Position numbers and translations under genes: made by a program. A DNA stretch of 15,355 bases from positions 12,829 to 28,183 of the forward strand of contig DCWO01000005.1 in the NCBI GenBank assembly GCA_002328865.1, in the 5' to 3' direction. Origin of the DNA: Dehalococcoidia bacterium UBA2160. GTDB taxonomy: Bacteria > Chloroflexota > Dehalococcoidia > Lucifugimonadales > UBA1123. The notes under the pieces are model-generated. The model made no database searches and was not told where the DNA came from. It worked only from the letters and a program-made list of their open reading frames with translations. The first letter of the stretch is position 1. The number at the start of each line of letters is the position of its first letter. Shown here piece after piece: positions 6,725-13,937 of this stretch.

Positions 6725-8299
6725 TTAACGTCGCCTTCTGCGGAAGCCGAGTCCCACGAGCCCGAGCAAAAACGCGGGCATGGTCAGGTCGCCGAGACCG
6801 GCGCCCGGGTGGGCGGGAAGGTTGCACGAGGCGCCCTGGGCGGCGGTGTCTTGCTCGGCGCCAGCCGATCCCGGCGCCGGGGCAGCGGTTGGTTCCGGTT
6901 CGACGGCTTTCGTGACCACCTGCGGCGGTGTGGCCGTCGGCGGGGCAGCGGTCGACGTTGGGGCTGGAATTGGCGTCGGTGTGGGCTCAACGGTCGCGGT
7001 TGGAATCGGAGTCGGCGTCACCTCAAGAGTTGCCACAGTTTCCGAACCTGCCTGCGGCGTGAGCGAGAACGGTTGTATTACCCGCCGCGGGACCGGCGTC
7101 GGCCGAAGCTTGTCGCGTTCGGGCGGCACGTAATCGGCTGCGCCCATGGTGTCGCGCCACTGGTTTTCAAGTTCGACTCTGGTTACGCCATAGGTCTGCA
7201 GAATGGCGTCGTCCATATTCGTGCCGGACTTCAGCGTTGCCATCAACTCCCGCATCGCGTCGGGGCCGTAGCCGGTCACCATGAATCGTACGATGCTGCT
7301 GGCTTGCCCGTAGAAGATGATCACGTCTTCGGGGTCGCCCGGCAAAATCGGCATCGACGTGATCGGGAGCAGACGTCCGGTGGCAAGCGCAAATTCCAAA
7401 GCAACGTCGTAGGAGAAACCCGGGTCGACGTTGCCGTACTCTGACAATCCTTCGTCTAACCATGATGGAACGCCGCGCAGCACGCTGTCACCCGCGCGAT
7501 GAGTGAGGATGTGCGTCACCTCGTGCGAAGCCGTGCCAGTAGCTCCGGTCCCGCCTCCGAGGACAAGCAAAGTGCCCAGATTGGTGAACGCCTGGCCCTC
7601 CGTGATGAGCTCCCTACGGATAGTCGTGGACCCAGGAGGCAACGCTTCGAGCATCTCCTTGACGTTGTTGTACATGGTTACCCGGATGGGAATAGTCGTG
7701 TCCGCTCCGAGCAGAGGCCCCATGTGATCCAGGGTTTGCAGTATCGCATCGAGGATGATCTCGGCCCGCTTTTTGACAGGCCCGTGGTACGCTACGGCGA
7801 TTGGCCCGTCCGACACCTCTTCCCATTCGAACCGGGCGTCGAAGTAGATGAAATCTGCCGGCTCGGTGGCGAACTCGTTTCCTTCCGCGTCCTTAATTTC
7901 GAAATTGTAGCTAATGATCGTGCCGGGAGGGATGTAGCGCCCGCTCGTGTCCGTTCTCCAGAACAATTCAGAATCGACCAAGGCGCCTTGCTCGAAATCG
8001 AGGTAGTCGTAGGCGCCCCTGGTTTGCTGACCGATCCTGAATCGGACAGCGACTTCCGTGATCTCGTGGTCGCCTTCGATCCGAGCTGCAAACCTCATGC
8101 CGTCGGGGAACTCGCTGACCACTGAAGTGTCCAGCACCCGGATGGCCTCGTCGGCCGCCGTGGCCACGCCCCCTGTCACGTGAAACGCGATCGCCGCACT
8201 CAGCGCGGTGACGGCCGCTGCCAATGTCCACGCTCGGGTCCAGCTCCATGCGGACGAGCCGGACAACCACCCGCCGGCGCTATTAAGGCCGTGCCACAT
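6725..8299 (-). CDS. Secreted HExxH metallopeptidase (peptidase MA-like) with Thr/Pro linker and C-terminal anchor
   Basis: This is a 524-aa exported zinc protease candidate. A signal peptide runs to about ATAA/DEA (residue 50). A beta-rich domain (about 55-160) precedes the peptidase domain. HEVTH (259-263) gives two zinc ligands and the catalytic Glu. WLDEGLSEY (280-288) carries the third ligand Glu, as in gluzincins of the peptidase MA-like type. Next comes a long Thr/Pro/Ala linker with repeated PTPTPIP-like units (about 395-480). The end has a Cys (492), a hydrophobic helix (about 503-519) and five terminal arginines, like sorting tags of the MYXO-CTERM/PEP-CTERM style, though no exact tag is matched. 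The ATG at 8299 is chosen because AAGGGA lies 9 nt upstream; ATG 8341 would overlap the upstream gene by 29 nt. The next gene starts 5 nt downstream. Confidence 0.82.
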   Translation of the reverse strand: MWHGLNSAGGWLSGSSAWSWTRAWTLAAAVTALSAAIAFHVTGGVATAADEAIRVLDTSVVSEFPDGMRFAARIEGDHEITEVAVRFRIGQQTRGAYDYLDFEQGALVDSELFWRTDTSGRYIPPGTIISYNFEIKDAEGNEFATEPADFIYFDARFEWEEVSDGPIAVAYHGPVKKRAEIILDAILQTLDHMGPLLGADTTIPIRVTMYNNVKEMLEALPPGSTTIRRELITEGQAFTNLGTLLVLGGGTGATGTASHEVTHILTHRAGDSVLRGVPSWLDEGLSEYGNVDPGFSYDVALEFALATGRLLPITSMPILPGDPEDVIIFYGQASSIVRFMVTGYGPDAMRELMATLKSGTNMDDAILQTYGVTRVELENQWRDTMGAADYVPPERDKLRPTPVPRRVIQPFSLTPQAGSETVATLEVTPTPIPTATVEPTPTPIPAPTSTAAPPTATPPQVVTKAVEPEPTAAPAPGSAGAEQDTAAQGASCNLPAHPGAGLGDLTMPAFLLGLVGLGFRRRRR

Positions 8300-8312
8300 C
8301 GTTCCCATTCCC

Positions 8313-9044
8313 TTACGCCAAAGGCGTAGATCGCTCTGCATCGAGCTCTTCTGTCATTTCGGTTTCCGAGGAGGAGCCGACGGCTTCGAGCACACGCTCG
8401 AGAAACGTGGCCTCGGGGACGGCGCCGGTAAACGTCAACCGGTCGTTGATTACTGTCTTTGGCACGCCCCGAACCGCGTACATTTGCGCAAGCTGCGGGT
8501 ACTCCTGCACTTCTATTACGTCGGCAACTATCCGAGGGGATTCAGCCGCCATCGCGTGGGCAACACGGCCCACGGCCGGGCAGAACTGTCAAGTCGGTGT
8601 GACGAAGACTTTGATGTGCACGTCTTCGTCGATTTCAGACAGCGACTCGACCGTCGATGCTTCCAGATCTGACTCGTTGGTCGAGGCGCGGACGATGGCA
8701 TCGAGCAGAAGCGGGAACTCATACCCGGATGGGAACCCGAAAAACCTGACGCCGTCGCCGCTCGGTCCATGGACTATCAGCGCCGGAATTCTCTCGACGT
8801 CGAGTTCTTCGGCTCGTTCGGGTTCACGATAAAAATCGACTGTCTCCACAGAGATTTTCGAGGTGAGAGCCGTGATCTCGTCCACCGCCTGTTGCGTCGA
8901 TTGGCAGGTGTCGCACTCACGGCCGGGGATGAGCAAGCCTCCGATGGGGTTGTGTGTCACCAGTGTGAGTTGGACGTCGGCATCCAATTCGTCATCGAAC
9001 CGAAATCGGATCGCCTCTGCGTCCTCAGTGCGCAAGATCGGCAT
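8313..9044 (-). CDS. Candidate selenoprotein: protein disulfide oxidoreductase (two thioredoxin folds) with in-frame TGA at the second active site
   Basis: Read through one TGA (8591-8589), the frame encodes 243 aa with the full architecture of the archaeal/thermophile PDO (glutaredoxin-like) family. Domain 1 has active site CDTC (44-47) and cis-Pro in RIPALI (87). Domain 2 has TPT-U-Q-F-C-P (U152, C155) and cis-Pro in RGVPKT (195). Relatives carry TPTCPYCP here, so the TGA replaces exactly the nucleophilic first Cys of the CxxC pair. Homology continues without a frame change on both sides (HIKVFVTPT before; VGRVAHAMAAE and EYPQLAQMYAVRGVPKT after). TGA is a normal stop elsewhere in the window and Trp is TGG, so the code is not reassigned. 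ATG 9044 has AGGAAG 5 nt upstream; an in-frame TTG exists at 9086. A TACAAT box lies at 9121-9116 without a clear -35. Alternatives are a nonsense mutation or a base error. It sits between the phosphatidyltransferase and the secreted metallopeptidase. Confidence 0.82.
8555..8591 (-). promoter_or_regulatory. Candidate bacterial SECIS element directly after the in-frame TGA
   Basis: On the minus strand, the hairpin CGUGGGC / CGUGUU / GCCCACG (8574-8555) gives seven consecutive Watson-Crick pairs and a 6-nt apical loop. The stem begins 14 nt after the TGA and the loop begins 21 nt after it. The second loop base is G. Known bacterial SECIS elements have an apical loop roughly 16-37 nt from the UGA and a G among the first two loop bases, so the geometry fits. 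A further 3-bp helix (GCC/GGC) can form below a 4x4 internal loop. GC-rich coding sequence can form hairpins by chance, so this is supportive rather than decisive. Confidence 0.6.
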
Positions 9045-9142
9045 GTCGTCTTCCTGAGTAATCGAAAGATCGCCCGCGGTCGACAACTGCCTGCTGCCAC
9101 GCGAACGCTCCTAACATTGTAGCTTAACCGGAATCCGACCGC

Positions 9143-9748
9143 CTACCCGCGGTCGCGGAGGGCCGCCTTGGCGTGGAGGACTCGGTGGATCGAAGTCAGC
9201 GCAGAGAGGGCGATGATAATCCCGAGTGCAATCAGAAGGACAGTCGGCGCCCAGTGCCCCACAACCAAGCCGACCGCCATCACGATTACTCGCTCGGGCC
9301 GAGTCATAACACCCACGGTGCAGTCGACGCCGAGGCCCTCAGATCTGGCTCTGGCGTAGCTGACAAGCACCGAGAACACAAAGGCGAGATACACGAGCAC
9401 GATCCCGGCGGCGTCGTCTCGGTCGATGTAGTACGCCAGCAAACCCAACAGGACGATGGCTTCTGAAACGCGATCGACTACCGAGTCCAGCATCGCTCCG
9501 AAGACCGAGACCCGATCCGTGGCCCTCGCGAGCGCCCCGTCGAAGAGATCGAACACTGCCGCGAACACGAGCACGGCGCCCGCTCCCCAGAACTGGCCTA
9601 CGCTGGCGAGGTAGGCCGCAACGCCGGCGATAACGAGCCCAAACAGGGTGAGCGAGTTCGGGGTCATGCCGATCCGTCCCATGCCCAAAGCAATCGGCGT
9701 TGCAATGCGTCCCGAAATGAACTCGCGAGCTTGTGCGCGGCCTATCAC
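9143..9748 (-). CDS. CDP-alcohol phosphatidyltransferase, probable phosphatidylinositol-phosphate synthase
   Basis: This is a 201-aa polytopic membrane enzyme. The full CDP-alcohol phosphotransferase signature is present at residues 67-92: D67, D70, G71, A74, R75, G84, D88 and D92, the spacing DxxDGxxARx8GxxxDxxxD that binds Mg and the CDP-lipid. About six hydrophobic segments surround it. A 'SYARARSEGLG' segment near 129-139 resembles prokaryotic phosphatidylinositol-phosphate and archaetidylinositol-phosphate synthases, which join CDP-diacylglycerol to inositol-3-phosphate. The nearby inositol-phosphate synthase and PimA-like glycosyltransferase support this over a phosphatidylglycerophosphate synthase. 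The start is GTG 9748 with a weak GGA site 8 nt upstream. The gene follows the glycosyltransferase by 61 nt on the same strand, probably one operon. Confidence 0.85.
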   Translation of the reverse strand: MIGRAQAREFISGRIATPIALGMGRIGMTPNSLTLFGLVIAGVAAYLASVGQFWGAGAVLVFAAVFDLFDGALARATDRVSVFGAMLDSVVDRVSEAIVLLGLLAYYIDRDDAAGIVLVYLAFVFSVLVSYARARSEGLGVDCTVGVMTRPERVIVMAVGLVVGHWAPTVLLIALGIIIALSALTSIHRVLHAKAALRDRG

Positions 9749-9809
9749 CGGAATCGTCCACGTAAAAGCAGCAAAGAGGCTTTCATCGGTTCACAGGACT
9801 TGGTCGACG

Positions 9810-10958
9810 TCAACGAGACAGGACCGCCCACGCGTCGGCTGCACATTTCTCGTAGTAGTCGATGACTCGCCCGGCGACGCGCTCCCATCGAAACTCGTCG
9901 GCTCGCCTGACTCCGTTGGCCGAGAGTCTGTCACGCAGACCAGGGTCTCGGAGCAGCATCCCGATTGCTTGCGCCAGTTGCTCGTCGTCTTTGGGCGGGA
10001 CCAACAACCCGTTTTCGCCATGCGTGACCACGCTGGCGTACCCGTCTATGTCGGTTGCAACAACCGGGGCGCCCGACGCCATCGCCTCGAGAAGTACGAT
10101 GCCGAAGCTTTCCTTGCCGGTGGCAGGGGAACAGTAGATATGAGCGGATTTGAAATAGCGCGCTTTTTCGTCCTCAGACACACGGCCTGTGAAAATGACG
10201 TCCGTGAGGTTTCGCTCGCTCATAACGCGATGTGAATCGGCGTCGGGCTCTCCCGCGCCGACTACGACCAGTCGTAGCTGCGGCCAGTCCCATTTCAACC
10301 GGGCGTAGGCGCCAAGGAGGTGCTTAAGCCCTTTGCGCTTCTCCAGACGACCCAGGTACAGCAGGTTGATCTTGCCGTCCATGAGTTCCGGCAGTGGATT
10401 GGCGTGCACGAAGTCTTCAACGTTGATGCCGTTGGGGATGATTTCGTAGTCCGCAGGGAAGTGGCCGTTGATGAAGTCGAAGGCGGGCTCCGAGACAGCG
10501 ATCCTGCCGTGGAGTCTGCGGAACCATCGATTCGCCACTTGCTTGACGCCCACCCGCCAGAGCGGCGTCCCGCCGTACGTGTGGAACGTGCCGACGTTGA
10601 CGCTGTTCATCGAGTTCAGGACCGTCAGCACGTTGAACGGCACAAATCCCGCGAACGGCTCGTGCACGTGGATGACGTCGAACGCCTCTTCCGCGAGGAG
10701 GTCCTTGATCCGAGGCCTCAGCCAGGGCGAGAGGGAGACTCTGGCAACGGAGCCGCCGCTCGGTATCGGCACGGGACGCCCCATTGGCAAGAAATCGTCG
10801 TCCCGGACCATCGTGGGAGAGGAGCAGGGCGCGATTATGCGAACCGTGTGGCCCCATCCTCTGAACTGGGCGGACAACTCGTTGATGTGACTGGTCACAC
10901 CGCCGTCGAAAGCGTGGTCGTAGGGAGAGATGAATCCGATTTTCAGACGACGGCGCAT
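9810..10958 (-). CDS. GT4 glycosyltransferase, PimA-like (probable phosphatidylinositol glycosyltransferase)
   Basis: This 382-aa protein has a GT-B fold with two Rossmann-like domains. The N-terminal loop SPYDHAFDGGVTSHINELS (11-29) has the GGV acceptor/donor loop, and IHVHEPFAG (from 96) resembles PimA of mycobacteria, which transfers mannose from GDP-mannose to phosphatidylinositol. The C-terminal donor domain begins near YLGRLEKRKGLKHLL (201-215), with Arg/Lys contacts to the nucleotide sugar. E283-SFGIVLL-E291 is the EX7E motif of retaining GT4 enzymes. No signal peptide is present, so it acts on the cytoplasmic face of the membrane. AGGGA lies 5 nt before the ATG. Placement beside the phosphatidyltransferase and inositol-phosphate synthase argues for a lipid acceptor. 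Donor sugar and acceptor remain inference. Confidence 0.85.
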   Translation of the reverse strand: MRRRLKIGFISPYDHAFDGGVTSHINELSAQFRGWGHTVRIIAPCSSPTMVRDDDFLPMGRPVPIPSGGSVARVSLSPWLRPRIKDLLAEEAFDVIHVHEPFAGFVPFNVLTVLNSMNSVNVGTFHTYGGTPLWRVGVKQVANRWFRRLHGRIAVSEPAFDFINGHFPADYEIIPNGINVEDFVHANPLPELMDGKINLLYLGRLEKRKGLKHLLGAYARLKWDWPQLRLVVVGAGEPDADSHRVMSERNLTDVIFTGRVSEDEKARYFKSAHIYCSPATGKESFGIVLLEAMASGAPVVATDIDGYASVVTHGENGLLVPPKDDEQLAQAIGMLLRDPGLRDRLSANGVRRADEFRWERVAGRVIDYYEKCAADAWAVLSR

Positions 10959-11085
10959 GCGTTCCCTTTCAATGCCGATCCGAAACGCTTACTCATTGCT
11001 CGGGTCTTGACGAATTCCTACGCCACGAGATCGACCAACTGAGTATATCGGCTTCCGATGCCCATCCCGATTTGGCTATTCTATA

Positions 11086-11095
11086 GACATATGTC
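11086..11095. other. 10-bp perfect palindrome in the leader of the glycosyltransferase gene
   Basis: GACATATGTC is a perfect palindrome, set in an AT-rich patch about 130 bp upstream of the glycosyltransferase start. On the minus strand it is followed by TAGAAT, a possible -10 box, but I find no matching -35. It could be an operator half-site pair or chance. Confidence 0.25.
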
Positions 11096-11143
11096 ACGTC
11101 TGGCTAGCGAGGTCACCCCCATGATCGGGCGGTGAATAGTAAA

Positions 11144-11232
11144 TCTCGCCGTCATTCAGTTAATGACGAGATTCCAAGAAAAGAACGGTGTCCGTCTCAA
11201 CGGGCCCGGACGACGCGACTCCAACGAGACGG
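11144..11232 (-). terminator. Probable termination region after ino1 (two hairpins)
   Basis: Downstream of the ino1 stop, arms CCGTCTC and GAGACGG (11192-11198 and 11226-11232) pair over a 27-nt loop and are followed on the minus strand by the U-rich CCGTTCTTTTCTT. A second hairpin (11144-11156 with 11162-11171) pairs TCTCG and TCATT arms around CAGTT, with a 3-nt bulge, and runs into TTTACTATT. Neither is a textbook terminator. Together they account for much of the 292-nt gap 10959-11250, which otherwise holds only the palindrome at 11086 and AT-rich patches. Confidence 0.4.
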
Positions 11233-11250
11233 GACTCGCGAAATCGTTCG

Positions 11251-12333
11251 TTAGTTGTCTTTCCCGACTATGAAGTCCTCGACCATCTGTTTGGCCTCGG
11301 AGTCGGTGTATTGCACCGGCGGAGACTTCATGAAGTAGGCTGACGGGCCCAATACTGGGCCGCCGAGGCCTCTGTCCTTGGCGATCTTGGCGCATCTGAT
11401 TGCGTCTATGACTACCCCGGCCGAGTTCGGGCTGTCCCAAACCTCCAGTTTCAACTCCGCGTTCAACGGGACGTCGCCGAAGCTGGTGCCCTCTAGCCGG
11501 ATGTAAGCCCACTTCCTGTCCGACAGCCACGGCACGTGGTCGCTGGGACCGATGTGGATGTCTTCGGGCTCCAAGTCGTAGTCCACCTGGGACTTGACCG
11601 AGTTGGTTTTCGATATCTTCTTGGAGGTGAGTCGAGTTCTCTCCAACATGTTGAGGAAGTCGGAATTTCCGCCGAAGTTGAGCTGATAGGTGTGGTCGAG
11701 TTGCACGCCCCTGTCCATGAACAGCCTGGCGAGGACACGGTGGATGATCGTGGCGCCAACCTGCGACTTGATGTCGTCACCAATGATGGGAGCGCCTGCA
11801 TCCCGGAACCGCTTTTGCCAGTAGTCCCCTTCACCGCTGGCCACGAACACCGGTATGCAGTTGATGAGGCCGCACCCGGCGGCCAACACCTGCTCGACGT
11901 ACCACCTAGTCGCCTCTTCCGAACCGACAGGCAAGTAATTGATTACGACGTCAACTTCGCGCTCTTTGAGGATCCCGACGATGTCGTCGGTGGGGCCCGC
12001 CGCCTTCGTGATGAGTTCCGACATGTATTGGCCAACGCCGTCGTGTGTCATCCCGCGCTGGACCTTCACGTCCTGATGCGGCACGTCGTGGAACTTGTAG
12101 GTGTTGTTGGGCTCCGCGTAGATCGCCTCGGACAGGTCCAGGCCGACCTTGTTGGCATCGACGTCAAACGCAGCCACCACCTTAACGTCTCCGATGCCGT
12201 ATTCACCCAAAACCGGATGCATGATGCCCGGGATGGTGTCGTCTGCTTTGGCATCGGCGTACTTGTGAATGCCCTGCACAAGAGACGATGCGCAGTTTCC
12301 TACGCCGATAATCGCTACCTTAATGTCAGCCAA
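11251..12333 (-). CDS. ino1: myo-inositol-3(1)-phosphate synthase, actinobacterial/archaeal type
   Basis: This 360-aa enzyme makes inositol-3-phosphate from glucose-6-phosphate using NAD, the first step to inositol lipids. Recognisable blocks in order are GVGNCASSLVQG at the NAD-binding N-terminus, NYLPVGSEEA, the lysine-bearing IIGDDIKSQVGATIIHRVL, LNFGGNSDFLNM, SVKSQVD, and DHVPWLSDRKWAYIRLEG followed by FGDVPL and LEVWDSPNSAGVVIDAIR. The length and blocks match the short prokaryotic class rather than the long eukaryotic one. Two TTG starts are possible, at 12339 and 12333. AGGAAGG is 3 nt from the first and 9 nt from the second, so 12333 is preferred slightly. It heads a co-directional set with the glycosyltransferase and phosphatidyltransferase. 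The promoter candidate is at 12467-12439. Confidence 0.93.
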   Translation of the reverse strand: MADIKVAIIGVGNCASSLVQGIHKYADAKADDTIPGIMHPVLGEYGIGDVKVVAAFDVDANKVGLDLSEAIYAEPNNTYKFHDVPHQDVKVQRGMTHDGVGQYMSELITKAAGPTDDIVGILKEREVDVVINYLPVGSEEATRWYVEQVLAAGCGLINCIPVFVASGEGDYWQKRFRDAGAPIIGDDIKSQVGATIIHRVLARLFMDRGVQLDHTYQLNFGGNSDFLNMLERTRLTSKKISKTNSVKSQVDYDLEPEDIHIGPSDHVPWLSDRKWAYIRLEGTSFGDVPLNAELKLEVWDSPNSAGVVIDAIRCAKIAKDRGLGGPVLGPSAYFMKSPPVQYTDSEAKQMVEDFIVGKDN

Positions 12334-12438
12334 AATCAATAACCTTCCTGCATGCGGGTTAACTATCAGAATTGAAGAGATGAATCAGTGGCTCGCGCCT
12401 GCTGAAACCGGCTTTCGACTGGGACCGAGCCATTGGCG

Positions 12439-12467
12439 ATTGTAACAACTATGGGTAACTCGAACAA
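12439..12467 (-). promoter_or_regulatory. Candidate promoter for ino1
   Basis: On the minus strand, TTGTTC (12467-12462) and TACAAT (12444-12439) are 17 nt apart. The predicted leader is about 95-100 nt. ACAACT (12445-12450) and AGTTGT (12469-12474) form an inverted repeat overlapping the spacer and flanking the -35 box, a plausible operator. This lies in the 235-bp divergent gap between ino1 and the MFS gene. Confidence 0.4.
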
Positions 12468-12500
12468 GAGTTGTAGACGTGGAGCGCGAGACGGCGCCCG

Positions 12501-12529
12501 TTGACCGAGGCCAAACTCGGTGGTAGCAT
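12501..12529 (+). promoter_or_regulatory. Candidate promoter for the MFS transporter gene
   Basis: TTGACC (12501-12506), five of six consensus bases, and TAGCAT (12524-12529) are separated by 17 nt. Predicted transcription starts near 12536, giving a leader of only about 33-42 nt with no Shine-Dalgarno sequence. Confidence 0.5.
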
Positions 12530-12568
12530 CCCGACCGTATCCCAGTCCTGCCCGAAAATCCTCCCCGT

Positions 12569-13867
12569 GTGGTGCAGATGCAAACTGCCGAGCGCCTTGC
12601 CCGACGAACCCCGTTTTTCTACGGATGGGTCGTGCTCTTTTCGGCGGGAAGCTCCATGTTCGTGCGAAACGCCGCCGCCAGCCTCACGCTGGCGGTGTTC
12701 GTTTATCCTCTGTCTCAAGAGCTCGGATGGAGCCGCACCCTCATAGCCGGCGCCGCGAGCGCGGGCGGGTTGGTAGCCTCGGCAACATCGCCGGGCATCG
12801 GATGGCTCATCGACCGGTACGGTGCGAAGATCGTGCTTGCAACCAGCGTGTTCGTGCTCGGGCTGGCGACAATTTCCCTGGCTTGGGCGGTTGCGCCGTT
12901 GACGTTCTATCTGGCTTACGGCGCGGGCAGGATGATCTTTTCAAGTCCGCTGCAGATTGGCGCTTCGGTAGTAGTCTCCCGCTGGTTCATCAGGATGCGA
13001 GGGCGGGCGGTGGGATTGCTGTCTTTGACCCACTCGGCTGGCATGGTGTTGTTCCCGTTGATCGCCTCGGTCACAATCGCGTACCGCGACTACCAAAGCG
13101 CCTGGATCGTATTGGGCGTAATGGCCTGGGTAATTGCGCTCCCACCGGTGATCTTGTTCATTGCAGAAACCCCTGAGGACGTCGGTTTGGCGCCGGATGG
13201 AGACTCGGCCCCTGTCGACTCCGATGCGGCGGACTCGGGCCAGCCGTCCGCGCAAGACCCTGTCTGGACCGCCGGCCAAGCAATGCGAACCAAGACTTTG
13301 TGGCTTCTCGCGGTTGGCGTCGGTTTGCTGTTCGTCATTCATTCTGGGACGAACATCCACCTGGTAGCCTACTTTCGAGACCAAGGTCTTGGGGAAACCA
13401 TCGCCGCATCGGCTATCAGCGTGATGGCCGTCTCGATGGCCGCAAGCAGCGTGCCATGGGGTTGGATAGTCGAACGGCTTCCGATCCGCATGTCGTTCAT
13501 GTTGACCGCGGCGGCGATGGCCGCAGCATCGGTCTTGTTCATCAGCGCCGACAGCACTGAAGAGGCCTACGCCTACTCAGCGGTTTTCGGGTTCGCGTTG
13601 GCCGGTTTGTTGACCGTTCCGCCGGTGGCTTACGCAGACTACTTCGGACGGCTTTCTCTTGGGACGATCCGCGGTGTGACCGAGCCGTTCATGTCGCTGG
13701 GCCAGGCGATCGGAGCCGTGGTTTCCGGCGCTATATACGACGTCACCGACAGCTACACCATCGCATTTCTAACTTTTGCGACCTTGGGTGTCGCGACGAT
13801 GGCGGGCATCGCGTTCGCTTCCAAACCCTCGCCGCCCAGCGCGCCGGCCGATCTGGGCGAGAACTAA
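12569..13867 (+). CDS. Major facilitator superfamily transporter (monocarboxylate/oxalate-formate-like)
   Basis: This is a 432-aa inner-membrane transporter with about 12 hydrophobic segments. They form two halves joined by a hydrophilic acidic loop (about residues 209-240, rich in Asp, Ser and Pro). The first half opens with FFYGWVVLFSAGSSMF, the pattern of the oxalate/formate and monocarboxylate-type MFS group. The loop after TM2 has GWLIDRYGAK, the usual MFS G-x-x-x-D-R-x-G signature. A second-half equivalent is GWIVERLPIR. The likely substrate is an organic anion such as a 2-hydroxy or carboxylic acid. The convergent 2-hydroxyacid dehydrogenase fits that guess, but this is inference. The start is uncertain among GTG 12569, GTG 12572 and ATG 12578, none with a ribosome site. 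Confidence 0.85.
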   Translation: MVQMQTAERLARRTPFFYGWVVLFSAGSSMFVRNAAASLTLAVFVYPLSQELGWSRTLIAGAASAGGLVASATSPGIGWLIDRYGAKIVLATSVFVLGLATISLAWAVAPLTFYLAYGAGRMIFSSPLQIGASVVVSRWFIRMRGRAVGLLSLTHSAGMVLFPLIASVTIAYRDYQSAWIVLGVMAWVIALPPVILFIAETPEDVGLAPDGDSAPVDSDAADSGQPSAQDPVWTAGQAMRTKTLWLLAVGVGLLFVIHSGTNIHLVAYFRDQGLGETIAASAISVMAVSMAASSVPWGWIVERLPIRMSFMLTAAAMAAASVLFISADSTEEAYAYSAVFGFALAGLLTVPPVAYADYFGRLSLGTIRGVTEPFMSLGQAIGAVVSGAIYDVTDSYTIAFLTFATLGVATMAGIAFASKPSPPSAPADLGEN

Positions 13868-13878
13868 AGACACCGTAA

Positions 13879-13908
13879 AGAGGCAGGCTCGATAAAAAGC
13901 CTGCCTCT
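13879..13908. terminator. Bidirectional hairpin terminator between convergent genes
   Basis: An 11-bp perfect stem (AGAGGCAGGCT, 13879-13889, with its complement at 13898-13908) closes an 8-nt loop. It sits 12 nt after the MFS stop and 30 nt from the end of the convergent dehydrogenase gene. On the plus strand it is followed by CGATTTT, on the minus strand by TTTACGG. It fits a shared terminator for both genes. Confidence 0.8.
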
Positions 13909-13937
13909 CGATTTTCGCGTCGACTGTCGCCTTACAC

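Noticed and set aside
6581..7444. 287-aa Arg/Gly-rich plus-strand ORF opposite the metallopeptidase
   Set aside because: Composition is the complement of the Thr/Pro/Ala linker; no domain or ribosome site supports it.
8313..8573. Separate 86-aa thioredoxin-like gene starting at GTG 8573
   Set aside because: It begins inside the second thioredoxin fold, has no ribosome site, and is in the same frame as the upstream piece across one TGA. It is the C-terminal half of the candidate selenoprotein.
8313..9044. Pseudogene reading of the split PDO gene
   Set aside because: There is only one stop, placed exactly at an active-site Cys, with no frameshift and with both halves well conserved. Kept as an alternative, not preferred.
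11536..12342. 268-aa ORF antisense to ino1
   Set aside because: It is a shadow ORF of a highly conserved gene in GC-rich DNA, with no plausible protein features.
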